Assembly: GCF_008929045.1 (NCBI RefSeq)
Contig: NZ_VFAH01000006.1
Coordinates: 186,001-250,000, forward strand
Source of the DNA: Noviherbaspirillum aerium
Lineage (GTDB): Bacteria; Pseudomonadota; Gammaproteobacteria; Burkholderiales; Burkholderiaceae_D
Reading direction: 5' to 3'
Length of the DNA stretch: 64,000 bases
The notes below the pieces were generated by a model that worked only from the letters and a program-made list of their open reading frames with translations, was not told the origin of the DNA and did no database searches. Positions 54,201 to 62,667 of this stretch are shown here, piece after piece; position 1 is the stretch's first letter; every line of letters starts with the position of its first letter. The position numbers and the translations under genes are program-made.

Positions 54201-55081
54201 TAGGTTTCCGCCCAAGCGTGCAAGGATTTGTGCAGCGCCGAATGGTCATGGCTGCCGGTGGGCACTTCGTATAGGATGGGCGTTACGCCCTTGGCTTCCC
54301 ACTCGATGGTCTTGCGGCGCTCTTGCCCCGGCGCGCAGTCGCCCAATGCCCAGGCTTGCGGCGTGACTTCGCCCAGCATGCGGTCGGCGGCCAGCGCATC
54401 CATCATATAGCGCAGCACCGGATCGTTAATGCTGTAACCCACGAAGCACACCACGTAATTGCGGAATAGCTCGCTCACGAAGCGGGCTGCCCAGCGTTCG
54501 GTTAGGTAGGCCAGGCCGAAATCGCCGCTGGTGATTACCAAGCGGTTCAATGCGGTGTCATCCATTGTTTCGGGCAGCAGGCCGTGTAGATAGACTAATC
54601 CATTCCAGCGGCTGTTCTTTGGAATAGGCAACATCGGCGCGGCATACGCTTGGAACGCTTGTCCTGTGCGATTAGCCGCCGTATGAAACACGCGGTCGAA
54701 GTTGGTAGTAACCAGCCGTAGCGCACCTTCACGGCTGCGCGCCAGCCGCAAAAGTGCCGCCTGCGTATCGGTGGCCCCCTTGCGGCGCAATTTAGGTTTG
54801 AGTGCCTGAATCAACGCGCGTCGGACGGCCAAGCGCTGCCCCGGCAGACGTCGCTGCAGCAGATCGAGCGTGGCGTCGAACTGCCCACGGTCCAACGCCT
54901 CGCGCTCAATGTCCGAGGGCGCCGTGCCGTTCAGTCGGTAAATTTGCTCCACCAGCCCCTTGAAGCCCGGCAGGCCTGCGGGATAGGAAATGCCCGCACC
55001 GCAAAAAAACACCACGCGGCCCTCCTCATGGGCCTGCAAGAGCGCATCCGGGATGTCGGGGCCGCGGGTTACGAACTGCAT
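51257..55081 (-). CDS. SIR2-domain defence protein (defence-associated sirtuin-like)
   Basis: A 1274-aa protein with an N-terminal SIR2-like NADase domain (about 15-290): VVFFCGAGISYPAGLPGFKG binds NAD, LVTTNFDRVF supplies Asn 127 and Asp 129, VYLHG supplies His 166, and CFVGYSINDPVLRY closes the fold. The remaining 950 residues are a long helical region with no other catalytic motif, the arrangement of DSR1/DSR2 and related abortive-infection sirtuins that deplete NAD on phage sensing. It is longer than DSR2 (about 1000 aa). The start overlaps the hsdS stop by 13 nt, so it is part of the type I restriction operon. Confidence 0.87.
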   Translation of the reverse strand: MQFVTRGPDIPDALLQAHEEGRVVFFCGAGISYPAGLPGFKGLVEQIYRLNGTAPSDIEREALDRGQFDATLDLLQRRLPGQRLAVRRALIQALKPKLRRKGATDTQAALLRLARSREGALRLVTTNFDRVFHTAANRTGQAFQAYAAPMLPIPKNSRWNGLVYLHGLLPETMDDTALNRLVITSGDFGLAYLTERWAARFVSELFRNYVVCFVGYSINDPVLRYMMDALAADRMLGEVTPQAWALGDCAPGQERRKTIEWEAKGVTPILYEVPTGSHDHSALHKSLHAWAETYRDGVLGKERIVVSHALARPSASTQQDDFIGRMLWALSDKSGLPAKRFADFNPAPSLDWLLEAFSEERFQHSDLARFGVPPREEVDAKLRFSLIRRPAPYNRAPAMLLAAGGINGSQWDDVMFHLARWLVRHLDDPKLVIWIAQRGGQLHEKWLWLIEHELDRFISLEHAGKTAELDEVRSHAPKAIPGPLMRTLWRLLLSGRVKSPWHDSDLYRWKGRLKREGLTTTLRLELRELLAPRVSLKEPFRWGDEEPNTDEPTKIKQLVDWELVLAADHVQSAIRDLVDEHWTSALPQLLEDLQQLLRDALDLLHELGKADDRNDPSHWDLPSISPHWQNRGFRDWTSLIELLRDAWQAVLSIDSVRATRTAQRWFDLPYPTFKRLALFAASRDGCIAPEQWVDWLLADGAWWLWSMDTGREVFRLLVLQGHHLAGSAQGRLESAILAGPPRKMYRDDLELDRWQNLVDRSVWLHLAKLNASRLALGTLAAARLAELSNAYPYWQLAANERDEFSHWMSGTGDPDYEESRDVDIAPRKRRELVQWLTRPQPERRPFYEDTWRDVCRTRFFHSLYALCNLARDEVWPAGRWREALQAWSEEGMVLRSWRYAAPLVQTMPDATIQEIAHGVTWWIDTVSKSINQHEEILLNLCRRVLALPLEAGTSMTRNGEPIDQPVTEAINHPVGHVTQALINLWLKQNPNDNDQLPTDIKPFFTALCDVQVDRFRHGRVLLGAQLIALFRVDRAWTEQYLLPLFRWDNPGEAKAVWEGFLWSPRLYQPLLIAFKPQFLESANHYIDLGEHRQQFAAFLTYAALGSPEGYAVDEFRSALGTLPQEGLEESAQALFQALEGAADQREDYWKNRIKPFWQYVWPKSRDLATPRIADSLTRLIIAARSEFPAALATVQDWLQPIEHPHYVVHLLHESGLCNRFPEDALRLLDVVIDDQQWAPRELRQCLDEIVYAAPQLGQDARYMRLQEYSRRRGI

Positions 55082-56226
55082 TCAATGCCCCCAGTAAACA
55101 CCCGCTCCAGCGTGGCCGGCAGCAGCGCGGTGTTTGCCTGGCGAATGGCGGTGTGTTTGGCCTTGAGGGGAGCCTGCCTTTTTAGAATTTCAACAATTCG
55201 TAACTGATCGTCGAAGAGCGGCATCGGCAACTCGATGTTCAGAAACTGCTCAGGCCGCGTACGCTCGCGTCTGGCGCCTACGCCCCGCGTCGCGTTCTGG
55301 AGTTGTGACCAGAACCACTTCGTCCTCACTAATTCGCCGAAGTATTCGTCGCTGGCTAGGCTTGGTTTGCACCGAAAGGTACGGTATTCCGGAGATACGA
55401 ACCAGCCGTCAAGCTCCTTCGGGCAGCGCGCAATCGCGCCCTCCCAACCCTTAACTTGGCTGAGTACGATTGCGCCCTCGTAGAGGCGATTGAATGCCTT
55501 ATAGGAAGTGTCGGTGCCACCGACCGCTGCCTTCGAAAACAGCCCTCCACCGAAACCACGGACCCCGACTTGCGGGTAACTCCCGGTAGCCGTCACGGCT
55601 TCGGGAAGCTCTACCAGTTCCAGTACGTCATTGAGCTGTACACGGCGATTACCCGCCAATTGGTGGTGCAAGCTCAGTAGCAGCGATGAGGAGATGCGCT
55701 CGACAGCGTCCAGATGCGCTTCAACCTGTCGGGTTTTCTCGGCTAGTGCGTCGAGGCGGGCGGCGAGCGCTCGTTGCTCGGTCAGCGGTGGGAGCGCAAT
55801 TTGCTGATCAAGGAAACGGTCTTCCTTGATACGTACTCGATTGGTGGTGCCTTCACTGGCCGCCTTACACAGTTCGACGAAGGGAGCAGAGCGCACCAAC
55901 CAGCCCATGAATGTGGGGGCACACTGGTTCAGATCACGAAACTCGAACGAGGGAAAGTCGTTACTGACAATTGCACCGTCAAGTTCCGGCGGTACCAAAC
56001 CTATCGCGCCATTGCGCGCGTCAATCTTGGAAAGGATCAACTGGTTGGCACGCACAACACGACGCACCGAAATGACATCGCTGCCACGCACTTTGCCCCG
56101 GCTAACGACGCCTTTTCCCCACAGCCTGATTGTGACCTCGTGATACTCAGCCATCGGGTTAAGCATGGTGGATTCGTCGGAGCGCCGAAGCAACGCGCCC
56201 AGGGCAACTTTTGGCCACACCTTCAT
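55069..56226 (-). CDS. hsdS: type I restriction-modification specificity subunit
   Basis: A 385-aa HsdS with two target-recognition domains, about 30-150 and 200-345, each followed by a conserved helix (LPPLTEQRALAARLDALAEK and PMPLFDDQLRIVEILKRQAP). The pair defines a bipartite recognition sequence. The first TRD starts after a short N-terminal helix, as usual. Its start codon overlaps the stop of the 43-aa ORF (ATGA). Its own stop lies inside the SIR2 gene. Confidence 0.92.
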   Translation of the reverse strand: MKVWPKVALGALLRRSDESTMLNPMAEYHEVTIRLWGKGVVSRGKVRGSDVISVRRVVRANQLILSKIDARNGAIGLVPPELDGAIVSNDFPSFEFRDLNQCAPTFMGWLVRSAPFVELCKAASEGTTNRVRIKEDRFLDQQIALPPLTEQRALAARLDALAEKTRQVEAHLDAVERISSSLLLSLHHQLAGNRRVQLNDVLELVELPEAVTATGSYPQVGVRGFGGGLFSKAAVGGTDTSYKAFNRLYEGAIVLSQVKGWEGAIARCPKELDGWFVSPEYRTFRCKPSLASDEYFGELVRTKWFWSQLQNATRGVGARRERTRPEQFLNIELPMPLFDDQLRIVEILKRQAPLKAKHTAIRQANTALLPATLERVFTGGIECSS

Positions 56227-56354
56227 TCGCCGACCTCCGCATTGACGTTGCGCGCGAAAGCACGACGAGCCGCTTCCAACAGTGCGACGATGTCGGTGTG
56301 GACGGCGGCATACTCGGCGCGCACTGAGATTACGGGCCTAGTGAATTCTGTCAT
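56223..56354 (-). CDS. 43-aa coupled ORF between hsdM and hsdS
   Basis: A 43-codon frame (MTEFTRPVISVRAEYAAVHT then DIVALLEAARRAFARNVNAE) fills the gap between hsdM and hsdS exactly. It overlaps the hsdM stop and the hsdS start by ATGA on both sides, which is strong evidence for translation. It is predicted to be helical. It may be a small regulatory or assembly factor, or a leader that couples HsdS production to HsdM. Confidence 0.7.
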   Translation of the reverse strand: MTEFTRPVISVRAEYAAVHTDIVALLEAARRAFARNVNAEVGE

Positions 56355-58189
56355 GCTTGTACCTCGGCGACCAAGATTTCAATCTCGCCTAGGAGGCGCA
56401 TCACCTCCACCTCGTGACTGCGCATAGAGGCAATCAAGTCTTTCGGGTTGGCGTGTTCCAGCCCCGCCTTGGCATTGGGATTCTTGAGGTCCAGGTTATA
56501 GATGGGCCAGTACAGGCTATCGCCTTCTGCTTGCGACGCCTTGGCTGCCTGTTCGAGGGCTTGCTGCTCGGCCTTTAGCGCGCGCAGTTTATCTTGTAGC
56601 GCAACCTTGTCGCCGTTCGCCCCCTGAATGGACTGCTCCAACCCGCGGATCGGCTTGCCCAGAGCGATGGCGGCATTTCGTTCGTTCTCCGCTCGATTCC
56701 AGTGCGGACTAGCCGCTTCAATGGCGGCGATCCGCTTGTCAGAGAAATCCACCTTCCAAGCCTGTGGGCCGTCTTCTCGGGCATTCCACCACGCCAGTGC
56801 TGGAGCAAACTCTTCAAACTGCAATGGCGCAGTCTTACTGTACTTCTTGCGGCCTTCGGGCAGCGGCAGTTCGTAGTACCAAATGGTGTCGGTGGGGCCT
56901 CCGCGCTCGAAGAACAGCAGGTTAGCCGGAATGTCCGTGTAGGGAGCGAACACACCCTGCGGCAGACGCACGATGGTGTGGAGCTTGAACTCCTTGAGCA
57001 GTTCTTCCTTGATAACAGCGCAGACGCCATCACCAAACAGGGTGCCGTTGGGCACAACCACGGCGGCTCGGCCACCACGGGCTGTAGGCTTGCGGCCGGG
57101 CATCGGCGCCCCAGCCACGCGCAACTTCCGCATGATGTATTGCAGGAACAGCAGTGCAGTTTCAGACGTCTGCATATTGGGAGGGAAGTTGCCTTTAATG
57201 GCTGCTTCTTCCTCACCGCCGAAAGGCGGATTGGTGAGGATCACGTCCACGCGCTCGCTGTGGCCGATCTCGTTGACCCGGCGAACCAACGTATTGCCGT
57301 AGGCAATCTGCGGCGCTTCCAGTCCGTGCAGCAGAAGGTTCATCTGCGCCAGCATGTAGGGCAGAGGCTTGGCTTCCTGACCGTAGAGAGTGTCCCATTG
57401 CAGGGCGCGGCGCAGGTCCGGAGTGGCCACCTGCGGGGCAATGTGGTCGTAGGCTTCAACCAGAAAGCCGCCGGTGCCGCAGGCCGGGTCGAGTACGGTT
57501 TCACCAAGGCGCGGATCGGTCACTTGCACCATAAAGCGCACCACTGGGCGCGGGGTGTAGAACTCGCCAGCATCGCCCGCCGCGTCGCGCATCTCGCGCA
57601 ACATCGACTCGTACAGGTGCGAAAGGGTATGAATTTCCTCGCTAGCCGAGAAGTGGATGCTGTTGATCTTATTGAGGATATCGCGCAGCAAATAGCCGCT
57701 GACCATGCGATTCTGGACGCCCTTGAACACGTTGGAGATGACTTCGCGCTGGCTGCCTTTTTCACCTTCGCCTGCTAGGCCGCGCAGGTAGGCAAACAGG
57801 CCCTTGCCAGGGCTGCCATCGGCGCGCACGGTGAGTTCCTGGCTGATGAAGGCCAGCAGTTCGTCGCCGGTGATGCCATCTTCGCGGGCAGCCCAATCGC
57901 GCCAGCGGTAAGGCGCTTCGATGATGGGCTGATAGCGCTTTCCGTCGAGTTCGGCCTCTTCCTCGTGGACGATTTCCAGGTCATCGAAGAACTTGAGGAA
58001 CATCACCCAGGTGAGCAGTGGCAGGCGGTCTACATCACCGTTGAGGCCTTTATCCTTGCGCAGGATCTTGCGCGCGCTACCAATCAGCGCCGAGAGGTTT
58101 TCGCGAGTGGTGAGTGGCGCCTTGGCCTTGCGTGGTGCTCGTGGCTTATTTTCAGCAGTTGTCGTAATGGATTTGGTGGAACGGGCCAT
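56351..58189 (-). CDS. hsdM: type I restriction-modification methyltransferase subunit
   Basis: A 612-aa N6-adenine methyltransferase subunit. Helical N-terminal HsdM domain (DVDRLPLLTWVMFLKFFDDL), AdoMet motif DPACGTGGF (about 234-242), catalytic NPPF (about 320), and a C-terminal coiled-coil with KDLIASMRSHEVEVMRLLGE that docks the specificity subunit. N-terminal tail of about 28 residues is Lys/Arg/Ala-rich. It follows hsdR by 15 nt. Confidence 0.94.
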   Translation of the reverse strand: MARSTKSITTTAENKPRAPRKAKAPLTTRENLSALIGSARKILRKDKGLNGDVDRLPLLTWVMFLKFFDDLEIVHEEEAELDGKRYQPIIEAPYRWRDWAAREDGITGDELLAFISQELTVRADGSPGKGLFAYLRGLAGEGEKGSQREVISNVFKGVQNRMVSGYLLRDILNKINSIHFSASEEIHTLSHLYESMLREMRDAAGDAGEFYTPRPVVRFMVQVTDPRLGETVLDPACGTGGFLVEAYDHIAPQVATPDLRRALQWDTLYGQEAKPLPYMLAQMNLLLHGLEAPQIAYGNTLVRRVNEIGHSERVDVILTNPPFGGEEEAAIKGNFPPNMQTSETALLFLQYIMRKLRVAGAPMPGRKPTARGGRAAVVVPNGTLFGDGVCAVIKEELLKEFKLHTIVRLPQGVFAPYTDIPANLLFFERGGPTDTIWYYELPLPEGRKKYSKTAPLQFEEFAPALAWWNAREDGPQAWKVDFSDKRIAAIEAASPHWNRAENERNAAIALGKPIRGLEQSIQGANGDKVALQDKLRALKAEQQALEQAAKASQAEGDSLYWPIYNLDLKNPNAKAGLEHANPKDLIASMRSHEVEVMRLLGEIEILVAEVQA

Positions 58190-58204
58190 CGGGTCGGGTT
58201 CTCG

Positions 58205-60604
58205 TTATTGGTAGAGCGCGGTCTGTAGCTGGAAGATTGCGTCCTTCATGCCGTGTACGCCGCCGAAGTGGCGCGCGGCGATTTCAGAAGGACTGCCATA
58301 GCGGTCAAAGGGTTGCACCTTCATCAACTCGGACAGCGCGTTAAATTGCAGGATGCCGCGCTCGATATAACGGTCAAGCAGCAGCGTAAGGATTTCGCGA
58401 GCGGTGTCACCATGCTGGGCGAAAAGGTCTTGGGCCTGCCGCTTGGCAGCGTCCGCACGCTGGCGGCGAGTGAGCAGCGGCGCATTCCATGCCAGATGGC
58501 ACAGCAAGTCAAACGGATCGGCGTCGGGCTGCTCGCTGGTGGCGGCTAGCTCCTCGAAGCTGATGCCGCGCTCGGTCAGCTCGCGCAGCACCTCGGCGCG
58601 GGTGTCGGGGTTGGCCCAAGCTGATTGCAGCGCCTCGCGGGTGGGGTACAGGGTACGCACGGCGCGGCCCGAGTACTCGGTGTACTTGACCACCTGCAGC
58701 TTCTTGCCATCGGTGTCGAGGTCGTAGACCAGATGGCCGATCACTTCGACTTCACCACCGTCGATGTAGAACTTACGTGGTTCTGCCGGTGGGTCATTAA
58801 TGAGAATGCCGGTGACGGACCCGATTTGTTCCTCGGGAATCTCGTGCACCAGCGGTTCGTCTTCCTGCGGCGCCTCCGCTTCGGCTTCAGTAATGCCGAC
58901 CTGTTCCCCGGTTTCATCGACCGTAACTTCCTCGATCCGTGCCGGATCGCCGTCGAAGTCGGGGTCGGCAAAGTGCCGGGTGGCCGCGCCGGTGAAATCG
59001 ATGATATTGAAGTACTCCTTACCATAATCCACCTTCAGCCGCGTGCCGCGACCGACGATTTGCTTAAACTCGGAGCGAGAGCCCACCACACGCGCCAGCA
59101 CCACATTCTTGACCATCTCAGCATCAACGCCCGTGGTCAGCAACTGCGACGTAGTGAGTATGACAGGCGTAGGTTTGTCTACGTCCTGAAAGTGCGACAG
59201 ATGGGTCAGGCCGATGGTGCCCTCGTCGGCAGTCACGCGGCATACGTAATCGGGATACTGCTTGGCGAGGTCGCTGTTGAGGTTGATCAGCTCCTGCCGC
59301 ATCTCAGCGGCGTGTTCCTGATCGACGCAGAATACTAAAGTCTTGGCGAACGGATCGGTACCCTTGAGCAGATCCGTCAGGTGCCGGGCGATTGCCCGCG
59401 TGCGCGAGCGCAGAGCGACGACACGCTCGAAATCTTTGGTCTGATATTCCTCATCAGGCACTGCTCGGCCGTAGCGGTCTAGTTCATCCTTGCTAGGACG
59501 CCAACCAGCAGCGTCCACGGTAGTGATAACGCGGTGCACACGGTACGGGGCGAGGAAGCCATCGTCAATGCCTTGACGCAAGCTGTAGGTGTAGACGGGG
59601 TTGCCGAAGTATTCGTAGCTGTCGCGCGATTCTTCGCGCAGCGGCGTGGCCGTCATTCCGAACTGCGCGGCGGGTTCGAAGTAGTCCAGTACCGCACGCC
59701 AAGCGCTCTCTTCACGGCTGGAGCCACGATGGCATTCGTCAATGATGATGAGGTCGAAGAAATCCGGGCGATACTGGCGGAATACATCAGCGCTGGCGGT
59801 GGAAAGTGCCTGATAGATGCCGAAGTACATATCCCGGCTTTGGCTGGTGTCGCCGCCCGCGATCTTGTGGCGGGCATCGCCGAAGGGCGCGAACATCTTG
59901 GCCATCGGGTCATCGACCAAGATATTGCGGTCAGCCAAGAATAGGATCTTTGGGCGACGGTATTCCCCTGTGCGATTCCAGCGGCTGCTCCACAGCTTCC
60001 AGCAGATCTGGAAGGCCACGCAGGTCTTGCCAGTCCCCGTGGCCAGCGTGGCGAGGATGCGCTTCTGCCCTCGAAGGATGGCCTCGATCACGCGATGGAT
60101 CGCGATCTGCTGGTAGTATCGAGGCACCTTGCCGGAAACAAGGTTGAATGGTTCCAGCAAATGGGTTGCCGAGGCTAGGGGCATTTGCGTGGCGGCCGTC
60201 AGGCGGGCAAAGAGTTCGTCGGGCGTGGCGTAGCGATCCACTTCGCGCTCAGTACCTTTGGTGTAGTCAATCTCGATGATGCGATGGCCGTTTGTGGCAT
60301 ATGCGAACTTGAGGCCTAGAATTTCCGCATACTCGCGCGCCTGTTGCACGCCGGTTTCGGCTGGCGAACCAATTTCCTTGGCTTCCACCACCGCCAGGGG
60401 ATAGTCGCGACGGTAGTAAAGGAGGTAGTCGGCACGTCTCTGCTTGCCGCGCCGCACCTTGCCGCCCGCCACGATAATGCGGCCATTTGTGAAGCTGCGT
60501 TGCTCACCTATGACGTGCGGTGCTGCACCCCAGCCGGCCTCGACCAGTTTGGGCGTAACGAATTCGCGACAGGTATCCGCTTCGGTGATCACGACATCTC
60601 GCAT
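58205..60604 (-). CDS. hsdR: type I restriction endonuclease subunit
   Basis: A 799-aa EcoEI-type HsdR. ATG 60604 behind AAGGGGGAGGCG is preferred; ATG 60619 and TTG 60634 are upstream alternatives. The PD-(D/E)XK nuclease is ADYLLYYRRDYPLAVVEAKE (Asp 59, Glu 74, Lys 76). The translocase follows: ATGTGKT (188-194), DECH (289-292), GMTATPL, VGRGTRL and a long helical C-terminus. It is the first catalytic gene of the operon hsdR-hsdM-ORF-hsdS-sir2. Confidence 0.94.
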   Translation of the reverse strand: MRDVVITEADTCREFVTPKLVEAGWGAAPHVIGEQRSFTNGRIIVAGGKVRRGKQRRADYLLYYRRDYPLAVVEAKEIGSPAETGVQQAREYAEILGLKFAYATNGHRIIEIDYTKGTEREVDRYATPDELFARLTAATQMPLASATHLLEPFNLVSGKVPRYYQQIAIHRVIEAILRGQKRILATLATGTGKTCVAFQICWKLWSSRWNRTGEYRRPKILFLADRNILVDDPMAKMFAPFGDARHKIAGGDTSQSRDMYFGIYQALSTASADVFRQYRPDFFDLIIIDECHRGSSREESAWRAVLDYFEPAAQFGMTATPLREESRDSYEYFGNPVYTYSLRQGIDDGFLAPYRVHRVITTVDAAGWRPSKDELDRYGRAVPDEEYQTKDFERVVALRSRTRAIARHLTDLLKGTDPFAKTLVFCVDQEHAAEMRQELINLNSDLAKQYPDYVCRVTADEGTIGLTHLSHFQDVDKPTPVILTTSQLLTTGVDAEMVKNVVLARVVGSRSEFKQIVGRGTRLKVDYGKEYFNIIDFTGAATRHFADPDFDGDPARIEEVTVDETGEQVGITEAEAEAPQEDEPLVHEIPEEQIGSVTGILINDPPAEPRKFYIDGGEVEVIGHLVYDLDTDGKKLQVVKYTEYSGRAVRTLYPTREALQSAWANPDTRAEVLRELTERGISFEELAATSEQPDADPFDLLCHLAWNAPLLTRRQRADAAKRQAQDLFAQHGDTAREILTLLLDRYIERGILQFNALSELMKVQPFDRYGSPSEIAARHFGGVHGMKDAIFQLQTALYQ

Positions 60605-60630
60605 CGCCTCCCCCTTCATTGTGTCGCTCT

Positions 60631-60954
60631 TCAATCGATCGTGATATTGAAATTGGGCGCCAGCGCGATGTGCTCGATTTCGCGGGCGTTCTTCTTCAGC
60701 GCCACCAATTCATAGCCTTCCATCATGCGCAGTGTGCGGGACACGTTCGGCCCCTTCCACCCAGTGCGTTCAGCTAACTCGGTCAGTGACTTGGGACGCC
60801 TGTCATGGATACGGCGTAGCACTGGCTGGTTTTCTTCTGAGAGCACTGCCGCCATCGTGGCCTTCGCCGGAAACCACACTGTCGGCACATTTTTACCAAC
60901 GGCTTCCCCTTCCGGTTCGCCAAGACGACGAATACTGGCGACGCAGCGTTTCAT
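60631..60954 (-). CDS. winged-helix regulator at the head of the restriction operon
   Basis: A 107-aa protein with a winged helix: PVLRRIHDRRPKSLTELAER followed by TGWKGPNVSRTLRMMEGYEL and VALKKNAREIEHIAL. It resembles HVO_A0114/MarR-like small DNA-binding proteins. Its stop lies 26 nt before the preferred hsdR start, so it is the first gene of the operon and probably an autoregulator that delays restriction after entry of the island into a new host. Confidence 0.72.
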   Translation of the reverse strand: MKRCVASIRRLGEPEGEAVGKNVPTVWFPAKATMAAVLSEENQPVLRRIHDRRPKSLTELAERTGWKGPNVSRTLRMMEGYELVALKKNAREIEHIALAPNFNITID

Positions 60955-61212
60955 TTCGAATGCCCTGATCGGTTTTACATGAGTTAGCTATTTTATCAAT
61001 GTGCCTCAACAGCAATCTTCTTTTGATGAAAAATCTTTTTCGTTTGACTTCTCGATCATCCGATATGCGAATGGGGTCGTCGCAAATCGACCCGGTCCGC
61101 CACTATGAACACCAAGCCAACCATCCTCGACGCCTGCCTCGCCCGCACGGCCACGACTGGCACCAGCTTGGACCAAACCACCTACCATTTACCTACCGAC
61201 GATAAAAAAACA

Positions 61213-61246
61213 AAAGGGTTAGCGACCATTTCTTCGCTAACCCTTT
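61213..61246. terminator. 13-bp perfect hairpin beside tRNA-like fragment
   Basis: AAAGGGTTAGCGA-8-TCGCTAACCCTTT then TGATTTTATT. It occupies the same place next to tRNA-like fragment copy 2 as the hairpin 47660-47694 next to copy 1. Confidence 0.75.
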
Positions 61247-61253
61247 GATTTTA

Positions 61254-61303
61254 TTGGTGGGCCTCCCGTGAGTCGAACACGGCACCAACGGATTATGCGT
61301 CCG
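61254..61303 (-). repeat. degenerate tRNA-Ile2(CAT)-like 3' fragment, copy 2
   Basis: The reverse complement contains CGCATAATCCG (CAT anticodon loop), a GTTCGACT T-loop and GGCCCACCA acceptor with encoded CCA. The D-arm is only weakly present (GGTTTGAGTGCA) and no 5' acceptor strand pairs, so it is not a working tRNA. The stretch 60955-61212 before it holds nothing else. Confidence 0.7.
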
Positions 61304-61425
61304 TGCACTCAAACCAGACGAATGATTCAATGTGGCCTATCTGCTTTGCTGGGGTACACACGGGGTACACAACATAAAACTAAGCAACATTCCATCCAAC
61401 CAATCCGCTGCAAGTCTTTGAATTT

Positions 61426-61472
61426 ATTGGTGCCGCTGACCGGAATCGAACTGGTGACCTTCGCATTACGAA
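61426..61472. repeat. attR: right attachment repeat (inside tRNA-Thr)
   Basis: Identical 47-bp copy of 31329-31375, forming the 3' part of the intact tRNA-Thr gene plus two flanking bases. Confidence 0.92.
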
Positions 61473-61503
61473 TGCGCTGCTCTACCGACTGAGCTACAGC
61501 GGC
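61428..61503 (-). tRNA. thrT: tRNA-Thr (anticodon CGT)
   Basis: 76 nt with acceptor pairing GCCGCTG/CAGCGGC, D-arm GCTCAGTCGGTAGAGC, anticodon loop TTCGTAA (CGT), T-loop TTCGATT and encoded CCA. It remains complete because the island carries its own 3' end. It is the integration target. Confidence 0.95.
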
Positions 61504-61517
61504 TACTCATGAAACCG

Positions 61518-61550
61518 ACGCCCCTTTAAATTACTGCAGGAACGGGGCGT
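61518..61550. terminator. hairpin between tRNA-Thr and fbp
   Basis: ACGCCCC-19-GGGGCGT then TTTAAG. It could end transcription of fbp or isolate the tRNA gene. Confidence 0.45.
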
Positions 61551-61665
61551 TTAAGAGAGAAGATTATTCTAGCAAAAAACATTTCAGCCTTGCTAGAGCC
61601 GATGGCGCCGGGCTTAATGCAAAACAAATTTCCTGCTTTCATTAACACTGCCCGGCGCCAGACCT

Positions 61666-62667
61666 TTACTCGTTGTGGTATCCGGTTACCCGCTCCACCT
61701 CGTTCTTCGATCCCAGGAACACCGCAACCCGCTCATGCAGCTTCTGCGGCTGAATATCCAGAATCCGCTGCTTGCCGTTGGTCGCCGCGCCGCCGGCCTG
61801 TTCGACGATGAAGGCCATCGGGTTGGCTTCGTACATCAGGCGCAGCTTGCCTGGCTTGTCCGGTTCGCGGGCGTCGGCCGGGTACATGAAGATGCCGCCG
61901 CGGTTGAGGATGCGGTGTACGTCGGCGACCATGGAGGCGATCCAGCGCATGTTGAAGTTCTTGCCGCGCGGGCCGGTGTCGCCGGACTGGAGTTCATCAA
62001 TGTAGCGTTTGACCGGCGGATACCAGTGGCGGGCGTTGGAGGCGTTGATCGCGTATTCCTTGGTCTCGGCCGGGATCTGCATGTCACGCTGGGTGAGTAC
62101 CCAGGAACCCATCTCGCGGTCGAGCGTGAAGCAGTTGACGCCGTCGCCGGTGGTCAGCACCAGCACGGTCTGCGGGCCGTAGACCGCGTAGCCGGCGGCG
62201 ACCTGTTTCACGCCGGGCTGCAGGAAGTCCTTTTCGCTCGGTTCCTTCATGCCTTCCGGCGCCTTCAGCACCGAGAAGATGGTGCCGATGGAGACGTTGA
62301 CGTCGATGTTGCTGGAGCCGTCGAGCGGATCGAACAGCAGCATGTATTCGCCCTTGGGATAGCGGTTGGGAATCGGGTGGATGGTTTCCATTTCCTCGGA
62401 AGCCATCGCGGCAAGGTGGCCGCCCCATTCATTGGCTTCGAGCAGGATCTCATTGGAGAGCACGTCGAGCTTCTTCTGCACTTCGCCCTGCACGTTCTCG
62501 CTGCCGGCGCTGCCGAGCACTTCGCCGAGCGCGCCCTTGCTGACGGCATGGCTGATGGTCTTGCAGGCGCGGGCGACGACTTCGATCAGCAGGCGCAGCT
62601 CGGCGGGGATGCTGTTGTGCAGGCGCTGCTCTTCGACCAGGTATTGGGTAAGGCTTATGCGTTTCAT
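61666..62667 (-). CDS. fbp: fructose-1,6-bisphosphatase class 1
   Basis: A 333-aa class I FBPase, the gluconeogenic/Calvin-cycle enzyme hydrolysing fructose-1,6-bisphosphate to fructose-6-phosphate with Mg2+. Metal-binding motif [20 protein letters not shown], nucleotide/substrate segment [16 protein letters not shown], the KRYIDELQ region and the [13 protein letters not shown] signature are all present. Length is normal. It lies 150 nt downstream of pepN on the same strand, as is typical in Burkholderiales. Confidence 0.96.
   Translation of the reverse strand: MKRISLTQYLVEEQRLHNSIPAELRLLIEVVARACKTISHAVSKGALGEVLGSAGSENVQGEVQKKLDVLSNEILLEANEWGGHLAAMASEEMETIHPIPNRYPKGEYMLLFDPLDGSSNIDVNVSIGTIFSVLKAPEGMKEPSEKDFLQPGVKQVAAGYAVYGPQTVLVLTTGDGVNCFTLDREMGSWVLTQRDMQIPAETKEYAINASNARHWYPPVKRYIDELQSGDTGPRGKNFNMRWIASMVADVHRILNRGGIFMYPADAREPDKPGKLRLMYEANPMAFIVEQAGGAATNGKQRILDIQPQKLHERVAVFLGSKNEVERVTGYHNE

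Noticed and set aside
56702..57778. A 358-codon plus-strand frame opposite hsdM
   Set aside because: hsdM has all motifs on the minus strand; this is its antisense shadow.
61254..61318. A second functional tRNA gene (CAT anticodon)
   Set aside because: No 5' acceptor strand pairs with the 3' GGGCCTC partner and the D-arm is poor, so it was treated as an att-type remnant.
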